Positions 31,589-39,528 of a DNA stretch of 41,719 nt are shown here, piece by piece. Each line of letters starts with the position of its first letter. The first letter of the stretch is position 1. Under the pieces are notes generated by a model. That model had not been told where the DNA came from. It saw nothing but the letters and a program-made list of their open reading frames with translations, and ran no database searches. The DNA comes from Planctomycetota bacterium (lineage in GTDB: Bacteria > Planctomycetota > J058): contig JAHBXY010000074.1 of NCBI GenBank assembly GCA_019636275.1, forward strand, positions 1 to 41,719, read 5' to 3'. The position numbers were made by a program, and so were the translations under genes.

Positions 31589-32587
31589 CTAAGCCGCGCG
31601 CCGCCGGGCGGGCCGCTCGGGGGCCTGCCACGCCGCCGCCTGCCGGGCCTCGAGGTCGCGCGTCGCGGCGGCCTTGCCGCGGAGCAGGCACGCCCGCTGG
31701 TAGCGACGGAGGAAGCGGCGGAAGGCCGCGTCGCCGTGCCGCGGCTCGCGCCGGAGCGCCGCGCGCAGGTAGCCCCACACGATCCCGAGCGAGCCGACCG
31801 CCGCGGGCGGCTGGGGCAGGCGGAACAGGGCGCTCGCCAGCAGGTAGAGCGGGCCGGTGCCCATGAACCACTGCCCCGCGCCGTGGCGCACGCGCCCGGT
31901 CCACCAGTCGCGGTCGCTCGTGCCCATGGGGCGCAGGTGGTGGAAGCGCAGGGCCGGGTCGTCCCAGCTCACGGCCCGCCAGCCGAGCATGCGGCAGCGG
32001 TGGCAGTCGATCCCGTCCCACATGAGGGCGCGCACGAACCCGCCGAGCTGCTCGAAGCACTCGGTCCGGTAGAACTTCGCCATGCCGACCGAGTTCTCGT
32101 CGCCGCACACCTCGGGGACGAGCGGTGAGCCTTCGAGGATCGGCAGGGCCCGCGCGCCCTCGGGCAGGGCGCGCCCGGGCGGGAGGAAGTAGGGCTTGCC
32201 GCTGGCCGTGCCGATCCGCGGGTCGCGCTCCATGCGCGCCATGAGCCCCTCGAAGTAGCCCTCGGGCAGGTCGAGGTCGAGGTCCAGCTTGCAGACGTAG
32301 TCGTAGTCGGCCGGGTCGATCGTGGCGTAGCCCGCGTCGAAGGCCTCGATCACGCCGCCGCCCAGCGCGCGGCGGCCGCGGTCGTCGCGCCGCACGACGC
32401 GCAGGTAGGGCAGGCGCCGCGCCCACTCGCGCAGGATCGCCGGCGTCTCGTCGCGCGAGCCGTCGTCGACGATCACCCAGCGCGCCGGCGTGACCGTCTG
32501 GCGGGCGACGGCCTCGAGCGTCGTGCGGGCGTGGCGCGCCTCGTCGCGGCACGGCGTGATCAGGCAGTAGCGACGCGAGTGACCCAC
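31589..32587 (-). CDS. Family 2 glycosyltransferase
   Basis: A 332-residue cytosolic GT-A glycosyltransferase. The start YCLITPCRDEARHARTTLEA and VIVDDGSRDETPAILREWA are the GT2 nucleotide-sugar site. DYVCKLDLDLDLPEGYFEGL carries the DxD-type metal motif. GMAKFYRTECFEQLGGF and WDGIDCHRCRMLGWR are the acceptor side. It has no membrane segments, so it is probably soluble or peripheral. Relatives work on envelope or exopolysaccharide synthesis. The GTG at 32587 has a strong AGGAGGT about 5 nt upstream. The C-terminal 60 residues are Arg-rich. No polysaccharide cluster is around it, so the sugar is unknown. Confidence 0.88.
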   Translation of the reverse strand: MGHSRRYCLITPCRDEARHARTTLEAVARQTVTPARWVIVDDGSRDETPAILREWARRLPYLRVVRRDDRGRRALGGGVIEAFDAGYATIDPADYDYVCKLDLDLDLPEGYFEGLMARMERDPRIGTASGKPYFLPPGRALPEGARALPILEGSPLVPEVCGDENSVGMAKFYRTECFEQLGGFVRALMWDGIDCHRCRMLGWRAVSWDDPALRFHHLRPMGTSDRDWWTGRVRHGAGQWFMGTGPLYLLASALFRLPQPPAAVGSLGIVWGYLRAALRREPRHGDAAFRRFLRRYQRACLLRGKAAATRDLEARQAAAWQAPERPARRRAA

Positions 32588-32637
32588 GGCCGACCTCCTG
32601 GCGCCCGCGGGGCGCCTTCACCCACGCCGGGGCAGGC

Positions 32638-32690
32638 AACCGTTGCGCCGCGGTGACGAGGAGGGGCGGCGGCCTTCCCTGGCAACGGTT
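32638..32690. repeat. Inverted repeat AACCGTTGC/GCAACGGTT in the GT2-M6 spacer
   Basis: AACCGTTGC (32638-32646) and GCAACGGTT (32682-32690) form a perfect 9 bp inverted repeat with a 35 nt loop, between the divergent GT2 and M6 protease genes. The sequence suits an operator between two divergent promoters. Confidence 0.4.
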
Positions 32691-32754
32691 TGTCGTGCTC
32701 CGGGACGGGCGCGCCCAGCCCCTCGGATGGGTCGGGCGCGCGCGCCCGCGGCCT

Positions 32755-32773
32755 CCCCGACCCCCGGTCGGGG
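32755..32773 (+). promoter_or_regulatory. 8 bp hairpin upstream of the M6 protease
   Basis: CCCCGACC, loop CCC and GGTCGGGG form a perfect stem 53 nt before the ATG at 32827. It may be a leader hairpin or a protein-binding site. No T tract follows, so termination is less likely. Confidence 0.4.
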
Positions 32774-32826
32774 CCCACGTCGAGGCCCGGTGATGGTCGA
32801 ATCCGGGCCCCCGGGAGGAGGACCTC

Positions 32827-34251
32827 ATGCGTCACGCCGCGCTCGCGAGCCTGCTCGTGGCCCTGGCCGCCGCGCCCGCGGCCGCCCAGCCTGCGCCGAC
32901 CCCGCCGCTCGACGGGTTCCTGGCCCTCGACGACGCCGGCCGCCGCGGGGCGCCGCGCCTGCGCCCGGAGCGCCTCCTCCGCCTCGTGCCCGGGCTGCGC
33001 GGTCTGGCCCCGCCGACGACGGGCCGCCTGCGGCTGGCCGTCGTGCTGGTGGCGTTCGCCGACGTGGGCCCCGCCCCCTGGGGACCGGCGGCCTTCGAGC
33101 GGGCGCTCCTGTCGCGCGGCGACTACACGCGCACCCCGAGCGGCGACCCGGCCTTCGGGAGCATGGCCGACTACTACGCCGAGAACAGCGGCGGCGCGCT
33201 GGCGCTCGAGGGGCGCGTGTTCGACTGGGTGCGGCTGCGCGCGCGCCGCGCCGACGTCGAGCCCAGGCCCCTCGTCGACCCGGCCGGCCGGGCGCTCTTC
33301 GGGGGCGCGCTCGACGCGCTGCTCGCGCGCGAGGGGGCGCGGGCGCTCGACGACTTCGACGCCCTGGCCTTCGTCGTCGCCGGGCCGCAGGCGACCCGCC
33401 GCGGCTCGGTCCTCTGGCCGCACTCGACCGCGTTCGTCCACCGGGGCCGGGCGTGGCGCTACTACCTCATGCACTCCCACGACCGCCGCGGTCGCTTCGA
33501 GGCGATCGGCACCCACTGCCACGAGCTCGGCCACGTCCTCGGCCTGCCCGACAAGTACGGCGTCGGCCGCGGGACGGGCCTGGGGCAGTGGTGCGCCATG
33601 GCCACCGGCGCCCACGGCGGGCGGCCGCACGGCGTCGACGTCGCGGCGCCGCCGCGGACCTTCCGCGACACCGCGCGCGAGCTCGTCCGCGAGCAGGTGG
33701 AGCAGGCGCGCGGGTGGCTGCGCGACCTGGGTCTGCCGGGCCGGCGTCGGGCGCCGCCGCCGGCGGGCGAGGCGCGCCCGCTGCACCTGTGCGCCGTGTG
33801 CAAGGCGCGCCTGGGCTGGACGCGCCCCGTGACGCTCGACCCGCGCCGCGGCGCGCGCGTCTATCTGACGTCGATCGAGGCCGACGCGCGCCAGGTCGCG
33901 CGCGTGCCGCTCGACCCGCTCGGGCGCGAGGCGCTCGTCCTCGAGCACCGCCGGCCGGTGGGCTTCGACGCCGAGCTGCCGCGCGGCGGCCTGCTCGTGT
34001 GGCGCACCGGCGACCCGACCGCGGCCCTGCGCACGTTCGTGCCCTTCGCGGCCGTCGAGCTCGTGACCGCCCACGGGGTCCGCTCGACCGACGCCGCCCT
34101 GCGGACGCCCGCGCTCGTCCCCTTCCCGATCGACGGCCGCGACCAGGTCGTCGTCGCCGGCCGCGGCCCCGGCGCCTGGCGCGTGCGGCTGTCCGGGATC
34201 CGGGTCGACGCCGAGGGGCGGCTCTACGTGGAGGTCAGGCGGGGGGAGTGA
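32827..34251 (+). CDS. Secreted M6-type zinc metalloprotease
   Basis: A 474-residue exported protease. A signal peptide (LASLLVALAAAPAAA) is followed by a propeptide. The catalytic zinc motif HELGH (His232, Glu233, His236) continues as HVLGLPDKYG, the HExxHxxGLPD pattern of immune inhibitor A-type M6 proteases, with Asp242 as likely third ligand. Upstream, GSMADYYAENSGGALALEG is the typical M6 pre-catalytic block. The C-terminal half (PVTLDPRRGARVYLTSIEAD, then GGLLVWRTGDP) is the beta-rich M6 accessory region. A CAVCK pair could add a metal or disulfide. GGGAGGAGG precedes the ATG. It converges on the secreted paralog pair, which may be substrates or unrelated. Confidence 0.85.
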   Translation: MRHAALASLLVALAAAPAAAQPAPTPPLDGFLALDDAGRRGAPRLRPERLLRLVPGLRGLAPPTTGRLRLAVVLVAFADVGPAPWGPAAFERALLSRGDYTRTPSGDPAFGSMADYYAENSGGALALEGRVFDWVRLRARRADVEPRPLVDPAGRALFGGALDALLAREGARALDDFDALAFVVAGPQATRRGSVLWPHSTAFVHRGRAWRYYLMHSHDRRGRFEAIGTHCHELGHVLGLPDKYGVGRGTGLGQWCAMATGAHGGRPHGVDVAAPPRTFRDTARELVREQVEQARGWLRDLGLPGRRRAPPPAGEARPLHLCAVCKARLGWTRPVTLDPRRGARVYLTSIEADARQVARVPLDPLGREALVLEHRRPVGFDAELPRGGLLVWRTGDPTAALRTFVPFAAVELVTAHGVRSTDAALRTPALVPFPIDGRDQVVVAGRGPGAWRVRLSGIRVDAEGRLYVEVRRGE

Positions 34252-34267
34252 CCGCGTTCACCGCTGA
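34249..34267 (+). repeat. Stop-codon-adjacent 19 bp repeat, copy 2
   Basis: TGACCGCGTTCACCGCTGA begins with the stop codon of the M6 gene and differs at one base from the sequence that begins with the stop of the HEAT gene (16199-16181, minus strand). Confidence 0.5.
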
Positions 34268-34288
34268 AGCTGATCTCGAGGCGCGGGG

Positions 34289-35467
34289 CTACCGCGCCGG
34301 CCAGGCCTCGGCGGCGGCCTTCGTCGCGATCAGCACCGGCGGCTTGCCCTCGTAGCCGATGAAGTAAGCCCGCCGGCCGTCGGCGAACACCCACTGCGTC
34401 CAGATCGCCTGGCGGGCGCCGGGCCCGTCGGCGTCGAGGCCGCGGTGGTGCAGGACGCTCACGGGCGCCCCGCCGGCGAGGCGCGCCTCCTGCATGAACT
34501 GGCCGCGCTCGAGCTTGCCGCCGGCGGCGTTCTGGCCGTGCTGCACCGGCTGCGTGCGCGGCTCGACGACGTCCGCCCGCAGCTTGCGCTCGGCCGCCAT
34601 GACGTCCTCGAGCTCCGCCTGCTGCCTCGTGAGCCAGCGGGCGCGCCCACCATCGACGGTCCGCTGCAGGAAGCCCTCGTCGGCCTTGAAGCGCTCGTAG
34701 GTGACCCAGCCGGCGCGGGTGCGCACGGCCCCCAGCTCCGCCAGGCGGGCGGCCGCCTGGCGCTGGTGCGGGCCGGCCTCGGCGCCGCTCGTCTCGACGT
34801 GCGAGAGGATCGCGATCGCCGTCGTCCGGTCGCCGAGCCCGTGGTACCGCGCGGCGAGCGCCAGCCACTCCTCGTGCGCGTCGGGCGCGAGCCCCTCGCG
34901 GCGCAGCTCGAGCTCCTGGCGCGAGAGCTGCCCGGCGAGCTGGACGAGGTCGTTGTCGTCGTACTTCTGGGCCAGGCGCTGCGCGTCGCGCGCGAGCGCG
35001 TACAGCCGGTCGGCGTCGCGCCCCGCCTGGGCGGCGAGCTGCTGCAGCCGCGCCACGTCGTCGTCGAGGCGCCGCACCGCCTCGACGACGAGCACGAGCC
35101 GCCCCTCGACGCGGTCGGCGCGGCCGAGCAGGGCCACGCGCGTCTTCTTGCTCACGAGCCGCACGATCGGCGTCGCGCCCGGGAGGTGGTCCTGCGCCAG
35201 GGCCGGCTGGATGCGCGCGTCGGCGAAGAAGAAGCCGGCCGGGCCCTTGAAGAGGCTGATCTGGTTGCCCCAGCACGACTCCCAGCGCCCGACGGCGTAG
35301 TAGCGCTTGCCGGCGGCGGCGGGCTGGAGGCGGGCCCAGCTCTCCTCGGGCAGGTGCTCGTGCCCCTCGAGCGCCGGCTCCTGGGCGCGGGCCGCGGGCG
35401 CCAGCGCGGTCACCGGCGCCAGCGCGGTCAGGGCGACGAGGACGACGAACGGCCGCACACCGACCAT
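34289..35467 (-). CDS. Exported hypothetical protein, paralog B of a tandem pair
   Basis: A 392-residue exported protein of unknown function. The signal peptide is FVVLVALTALAPVTALAPAARA. Next come EGHEHLPEESWARL and GKRYYAVGRWESCWGNQISL, then a long charged helical middle (about 105-260) with heptad-like Leu/Arg/Asp runs. The end is beta-rich: TQWVFADGRRAYFIGYEGKP. It shares with the upstream gene the GHE start, the RY block, the central helices and the W-x-x-Y-(E/D)-(R/K)-F-K motif (WVTYERFKADEGFLQ). The ATG at 35467 is preferred over a GTG at 35476, which lies too close to the GGAGG ribosome site. The two genes overlap or nearly touch, so they are coupled. Confidence 0.7.
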   Translation of the reverse strand: MVGVRPFVVLVALTALAPVTALAPAARAQEPALEGHEHLPEESWARLQPAAAGKRYYAVGRWESCWGNQISLFKGPAGFFFADARIQPALAQDHLPGATPIVRLVSKKTRVALLGRADRVEGRLVLVVEAVRRLDDDVARLQQLAAQAGRDADRLYALARDAQRLAQKYDDNDLVQLAGQLSRQELELRREGLAPDAHEEWLALAARYHGLGDRTTAIAILSHVETSGAEAGPHQRQAAARLAELGAVRTRAGWVTYERFKADEGFLQRTVDGGRARWLTRQQAELEDVMAAERKLRADVVEPRTQPVQHGQNAAGGKLERGQFMQEARLAGGAPVSVLHHRGLDADGPGARQAIWTQWVFADGRRAYFIGYEGKPPVLIATKAAAEAWPAR

Positions 35468-35468
35468 G

Positions 35469-36614
35469 TCACTCACCTCCGGGCCCGTCGCCCGGCGACG
35501 GGTCGATCCGCTGGAACACGAGGCCGTTCACGAAGTGGATGCGCTGCCCGTCGGGCATGACCCACAGCTCGAACACGACCGCGCTGGCGCCGAGCTGCTC
35601 GCGCGTGCGCTCCACGCGCTCGGGGTAGCCCTGGACGAGCCCGAGGACCATGTCCTTGTTCATCCCCTTGACGACCTCCTTCGACTGCCGGAGGAGGCTC
35701 TCGGGGAGGACGCCCAGGGGCTCGTGCTGGAGGAGGCGGCGCCGCTCGCCCTCGCACGCCTGGAGGAAGTCGGCGCGGTCGCGCGGGACCCAGCGGTCGC
35801 CCTGGCGGGCGAAGCCGACCAGCTCCTTGAACTTGTCGTAGGCGAGCCAGCGGCCCAGGTGGCGCTGCGCGTTGAGCTCGCCCGTGAGGGCCTGCTCGGC
35901 CCGCGCGCGCACGTCGGCCGCGACCTCGGGGTGCTCCCACACCGCGGCCAGGAGCTCGAGCGCCTTGAGGCGCCGGCCGACCTCGAGGTGCGCCTCGGCC
36001 CCGCCCGGCAGGGCCGGGAGGCCCGCGAGCTCGATCTCGCGCACCTCGTCGTCGAGCCTCCGGGCGAGGCGCGCGAGCTCGCGCCCCTCGTCCTGGTCCG
36101 CCTCGGCGTCCTGGAAGAAGCGGGCCACGCGGGCCTGCACGTAGCGCGAGAGCTCCGCCCGCCCCTTGCCGTCCCGCGCGCCCAGGGCCGCGTGGCGGCG
36201 GCGGGCGTGCTCGAGGTCCGACTCGAGCGCCAGGACGCGCGTGGCGACGAGCACGTACTGCTGGCCGACGCGCTGGCCGGTCCCGATCACCTGCAGGTTG
36301 CCGCGGCGCGGGATCGGGCGCCCGTTGGCGTCCTGGTCGCGGAGGAGGAGCTGCCGCAGCTGCGCGTCGCGCACGATGATGCGATCGACGAGCGGGGAGG
36401 CGTGCAGCTTGAGCAGCTCGTTGAACTGCTTGTTGAACTTGACGTAGATGAGGCTGTAGCGCTGCCCGTCCGGCGTCGTCGGCCCGAGCGCCGCGAACTG
36501 CGCGTCGCTCATGGCCTCGTGCCCCTCGGGGCGCTCCGGCTGCTGGGCGCGCGCCGGCGCCGCGGCGACGACGGCGGCGACGAGCGCGACCCCCCACGGG
36601 GCGAAGCGGGTCAT
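35469..36614 (-). CDS. Exported hypothetical protein, paralog A of a tandem pair
   Basis: A 381-residue exported protein of unknown function. The signal peptide is WGVALVAAVVAAAPARA. It contains GHEAMSDAQFAALGP, GQRYSLIYVKFNKQFNELLK, a helical middle from LALESDLEHARRRHAAL, and WLAYDKFKELVGFARQGDRW. The last part (VVFELWVMPDGQRIHFVNGL) resembles the end of its neighbour. The ATG at 36614 has GGAGGAGG upstream. Its first bases overlap the stop of the small repeat-encoded reading frame (ATGA). I recognise no family, and nothing in the pair suggests an enzyme. Confidence 0.7.
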   Translation of the reverse strand: MTRFAPWGVALVAAVVAAAPARAQQPERPEGHEAMSDAQFAALGPTTPDGQRYSLIYVKFNKQFNELLKLHASPLVDRIIVRDAQLRQLLLRDQDANGRPIPRRGNLQVIGTGQRVGQQYVLVATRVLALESDLEHARRRHAALGARDGKGRAELSRYVQARVARFFQDAEADQDEGRELARLARRLDDEVREIELAGLPALPGGAEAHLEVGRRLKALELLAAVWEHPEVAADVRARAEQALTGELNAQRHLGRWLAYDKFKELVGFARQGDRWVPRDRADFLQACEGERRRLLQHEPLGVLPESLLRQSKEVVKGMNKDMVLGLVQGYPERVERTREQLGASAVVFELWVMPDGQRIHFVNGLVFQRIDPSPGDGPGGE

Positions 36615-36898
36615 GGCCCTCCTCCTGGTAGGGAGCGTAGCGGGCGCTCCGCGCGCGGTCCAACACCCCGCGCGCCTGGGCCCCGCGCGCCTGGGCCCCG
36701 CGCGCCTGGGCCCACGAGCCAGAGCGAGCGCTGGGGACGGCGCATCGGGTCGACCGCGACGGAAGGGACCGCCCCGGAGGCGCCGCCCCGCGCGCCTGGG
36801 CCCACGAGCCAGAGCGAGCGCTGGGGACGGCGCATCGGGTCGACCGCGACGGAAGGGACCGCCCCGGAGGCGCCGCCCCGCGCGAGCGCATCACTCAT
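36611..36898 (-). CDS. Possible small protein made of perfect repeats
   Basis: The minus strand is open for 95 codons between the DUF4388 gene and the next gene. Its ATG at 36898 overlaps the upstream stop (TGATG) with GAGG about 8 nt before it, and its TGA overlaps the downstream ATG (ATGA). It reads MSDALARG, then two identical 30-residue units containing GASGAVPSVAVDPMRRPQRS and LWLVGPGAR, then GPGAR repeats and GVGPRAERPLRSLPGGGP. Both repeat periods (90 and 15 bp) are multiples of three. The junctions suggest a translated gene, but a noncoding repeat that happens to be open is equally possible in such GC-rich DNA. There is no signal peptide or known domain. Confidence 0.35.
   Translation of the reverse strand: MSDALARGGASGAVPSVAVDPMRRPQRSLWLVGPGARGGASGAVPSVAVDPMRRPQRSLWLVGPGARGPGARGPGARGVGPRAERPLRSLPGGGP
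36666..36710. repeat. Three perfect 15 bp tandem units
   Basis: CCCCGCGCGCCTGGG occurs at 36666, 36681 and 36696 with no mismatch. The third copy is also the first 15 bases of the 90 bp repeat. Confidence 0.9.
36696..36875. repeat. Two perfect 90 bp tandem units
   Basis: 36696-36785 and 36786-36875 are identical at every base. Each contains CCCACGAGCCAGAGCGAGCG and CGCATCGGGTCGACCGCGAC. A third unit begins at 36876 but departs after CCCCGCGCG. Exact identity points to very recent duplication or active homogenisation; such repeats are also easily collapsed or expanded by assemblers. Confidence 0.95.
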
Positions 36899-39462
36899 CA
36901 ATGATCCTCGCGGTCGAAGACGTGCACGTAGTTCTTGCTCGTGGACACGAGCAGGTGCTCGTCCGTCGCCGAGAGCGCCAGCGCGCGACCGGCCTGCTCG
37001 GGGAAGCGCGCCTGCCAGGCGATCCGGCCCGTGGCGGCCTGCAAGGCGAAGACGTTGGGCGCGTCGAGGCCCACGACGAGGCGGTCGCGGAAGCGCGCCA
37101 GCCGCGGCCGCCCCTTGCCCCCGGCGCGGCGGAACTCGGCCTTCCACAGCGGGCGGAGCGAGGCGGGGTCGAGGGCGCGGACCGCGCCCCGGTGGTTGGC
37201 GACGAAGAGCGCCGCGCCGTCGGGGTCGCCCAGGAGCACGAGGCGCTCGCCCGGCTCCTCGTGCGCGGCCTCGCGCTGGCGCCCCGTGGCAGCGTCGAGC
37301 AGGACCACCTTGCCCGACTGCAGGGGCACGGCCAGCGAGTCGCCCAGGACCACGGCCGGGCCGTCGAGGGGCGCCTCGGCGCACCACACCCAGGCGCGGG
37401 CGCCGTCCGGGCGCAGGGCGTAGATGCGGGCGTCGTCGGCGGCGACCGCGATGATGTTGGCGCGCGCGGAGAAGATCGGGTCGAAGGTGATGCCGGCCTC
37501 GGCGCGGTCGGTCCACAGGCGGGGGGCGCCGCCGCCGGGGGGGTAGCAGAGCACGTCGCCGTCGCGGGTGGCCACGACGACCCGGCGGTCGGGCAGGACG
37601 AGGGGGCGGGCGATCACCGGCGCGTCGGCGGGGAACAGCCCGCGCCGCAGGGGGTCGCTCCCGGCCGCGGCGGTGAGGTCGATGCCCACGACCCCGCCCT
37701 CGACGAGGCCCACGAGGGCCAGGTCGCCGGCGAGCGCCGGGGGGCTGAACGTGTCGCCGCGCTCGCCGAGCTGCACCCCGTCGAGCCCCGGCAGGGTCTG
37801 GACGCTGCGCCCGTCGATGCGCAGGGCGCGCAGCCGCCCGTCGCGGCTCGGCCCGAGGTGCGCGCCCTGGGCGAGCGCGTGGACGAGGGGCGTGTCGAGC
37901 CAGCCGTCCGCGATGAACGAGCCGTCCGGGTCGTCGTAGATCGCGACCTTGACCACGTCGTTCCAGCGCTTGGGGTCCTCGAACACGTGCGTCCACAGGG
38001 TGCGCTGCTCGTCGCGCCCCTCGCGCTTGGGCGCCTTGACCTCGACGCGCACGCGGTTGGCGGGGTCGTAGGAGCAGAGCTGGAACTCCGCCTCGGCGCC
38101 CATGGTGCCCTGGAAGTAGCCGTTGACGTAGATGTCCAGGCCGGGCGGCTCGGTCGCGACGAGCAGCGGCAGCTCGACCTTCTTCATCTCCGGCGCGGTC
38201 GGGTGCTCCTGCCAGAGCTGCACGGCCTTCTCGAACCAGCCCTGGTAGTCGCGGTTGGCCTTGCGCCGGATCATCTCCTCGAGGAGCTGGGCGGCCACGG
38301 CGCGCGACGGGTCGGGCGGCGGCTTGAGCCAGTCCATGATCCGGTCGCGCGCGGCGTAGGCGCCGCCGCCGGTCGCGAGCAGGAGGACGAGGAGGACCGG
38401 CCAGAGCCCGAGGCGACGCGGGGCGCTGGCCTGCCGCAGCTCGAGCTCCTCGAGCTTGCGGGCCATGTCCTGGCGCGTCGGGTCGAGCTGCGTGATCGCC
38501 TCGTAGCACTGGCGCAGCCGGTCGAGGTCGCGCCCCGACTGCTCGAGCTGCTTCGCCAGGTCGTCGTAGATCCCCAGCGCGTGGCGGTCGGCGCCGGTGC
38601 GGCGCAGGCTGTCGGCGAGCGGCACGAGGACCTTCGCCTGGCCGGGGAAGTACTCGGCCAGCCGCCCGTAGAGCGCCGCCGCCGCGGGGAAGTCGTTGAG
38701 GGCGTAGGCCTCCTCGGCGCGCTCGACGAGCTCGTCGCGGTCGAGCGGGCGCAGGGCGCCCTCGCGCACGAGCAGGGCCAGGTGCTTGCAGAGCTCGAAC
38801 TCGCTCATGAAGAAGCGCTCGCCCAGGCCCTCGACGGTGGTCTTGCCGTCGATCTGGTCGGGGTCGAGGCGCTCGGGGAGGTCGGCCCGGCAGCGGTCGA
38901 GGGCGCCTCCGTCGGCGATGACGAAGACCTCCTTCGTCGTCGGGACGAGGTCCTGCATCAGGTTCCACTCGTCGAGCCGCCGCAGGGCCTCCATGATCAG
39001 GGAGTTCGTGTTGAGCGCGAGGCGGGTGAGGTTGGGCGCCTCGCGGGCCATGTCGTCGGGGATCTGGTCGGCGATGAACTCGAAGTCGGCCTTGCGCCAG
39101 AGGAAGAGGTCGTAGATCTCCTCCTCGATCTGCATGCGGACGAGCTTGTAGATGTCCTCGTCGGCGCAGAAGCCCTCCTCGACGAGGATCTCGCCCAGCT
39201 TCTTCCGGCTCTGCTTCTGCAGCTTGAGGGCGAGGTCGAGGTCCTCCTCGGTGATCTTGCCCGACGCGATGAGCATCTCGCCCAGGCGCTGGCGCCGGTT
39301 CGACGAGAGGAGCGTGATCTCGCCCTCGGCGAAGTAGATCTTCTTCTCCCGCTTCCCGTCGTTGACGACCAACGTTCCGGAGTGGCGGTTCATGGCCAGC
39401 GACTGGAAGATGTCGCTGAGGTTCAGGATCTCGAGGTTGCCCTTGAAGCTCTTTCCAGCCAT
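36898..39462 (-). CDS. DUF4388 (PATAN-like) protein with TPR, one membrane helix and beta-propeller
   Basis: An 854-residue protein. Residues 1-150 are a DUF4388/PATAN-type domain (FKGNLEILNLSDIFQSLAMN, then HSGTLVV, KIYFAEGEI, GEILVEEGF and EIYDLFLWRKADFEF). Residues 240-345 are TPR-like helices (DFPAAAALYGRLAEYFPGQA). One membrane helix lies at 353-371. Around 430-490 is a PEGA-like segment (TEPPGLDIYVNGYFQGTMGA). The rest, about 530-854, is a PQQ/WD-like beta-propeller with repeated D/G-rich turns (VVLLDAATGRQREAA, NVFALQAATGRIAWQA, LVSTSKNYVHVFDRED). PATAN domains act in cytosolic signalling in planctomycetes and cyanobacteria, so cytosolic input and periplasmic propeller output are inferred. 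The ATG at 39462 is at the domain start. The stop overlaps the small repeat frame. Confidence 0.85.
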   Translation of the reverse strand: MAGKSFKGNLEILNLSDIFQSLAMNRHSGTLVVNDGKREKKIYFAEGEITLLSSNRRQRLGEMLIASGKITEEDLDLALKLQKQSRKKLGEILVEEGFCADEDIYKLVRMQIEEEIYDLFLWRKADFEFIADQIPDDMAREAPNLTRLALNTNSLIMEALRRLDEWNLMQDLVPTTKEVFVIADGGALDRCRADLPERLDPDQIDGKTTVEGLGERFFMSEFELCKHLALLVREGALRPLDRDELVERAEEAYALNDFPAAAALYGRLAEYFPGQAKVLVPLADSLRRTGADRHALGIYDDLAKQLEQSGRDLDRLRQCYEAITQLDPTRQDMARKLEELELRQASAPRRLGLWPVLLVLLLATGGGAYAARDRIMDWLKPPPDPSRAVAAQLLEEMIRRKANRDYQGWFEKAVQLWQEHPTAPEMKKVELPLLVATEPPGLDIYVNGYFQGTMGAEAEFQLCSYDPANRVRVEVKAPKREGRDEQRTLWTHVFEDPKRWNDVVKVAIYDDPDGSFIADGWLDTPLVHALAQGAHLGPSRDGRLRALRIDGRSVQTLPGLDGVQLGERGDTFSPPALAGDLALVGLVEGGVVGIDLTAAAGSDPLRRGLFPADAPVIARPLVLPDRRVVVATRDGDVLCYPPGGGAPRLWTDRAEAGITFDPIFSARANIIAVAADDARIYALRPDGARAWVWCAEAPLDGPAVVLGDSLAVPLQSGKVVLLDAATGRQREAAHEEPGERLVLLGDPDGAALFVANHRGAVRALDPASLRPLWKAEFRRAGGKGRPRLARFRDRLVVGLDAPNVFALQAATGRIAWQARFPEQAGRALALSATDEHLLVSTSKNYVHVFDREDH

Positions 39463-39528
39463 GCCCGTCGGGGCCGCGGGGCACGTGAGGCCGCGGCGAG
39501 GGGGTATTCTAGGCACCGAGCACGGGTT

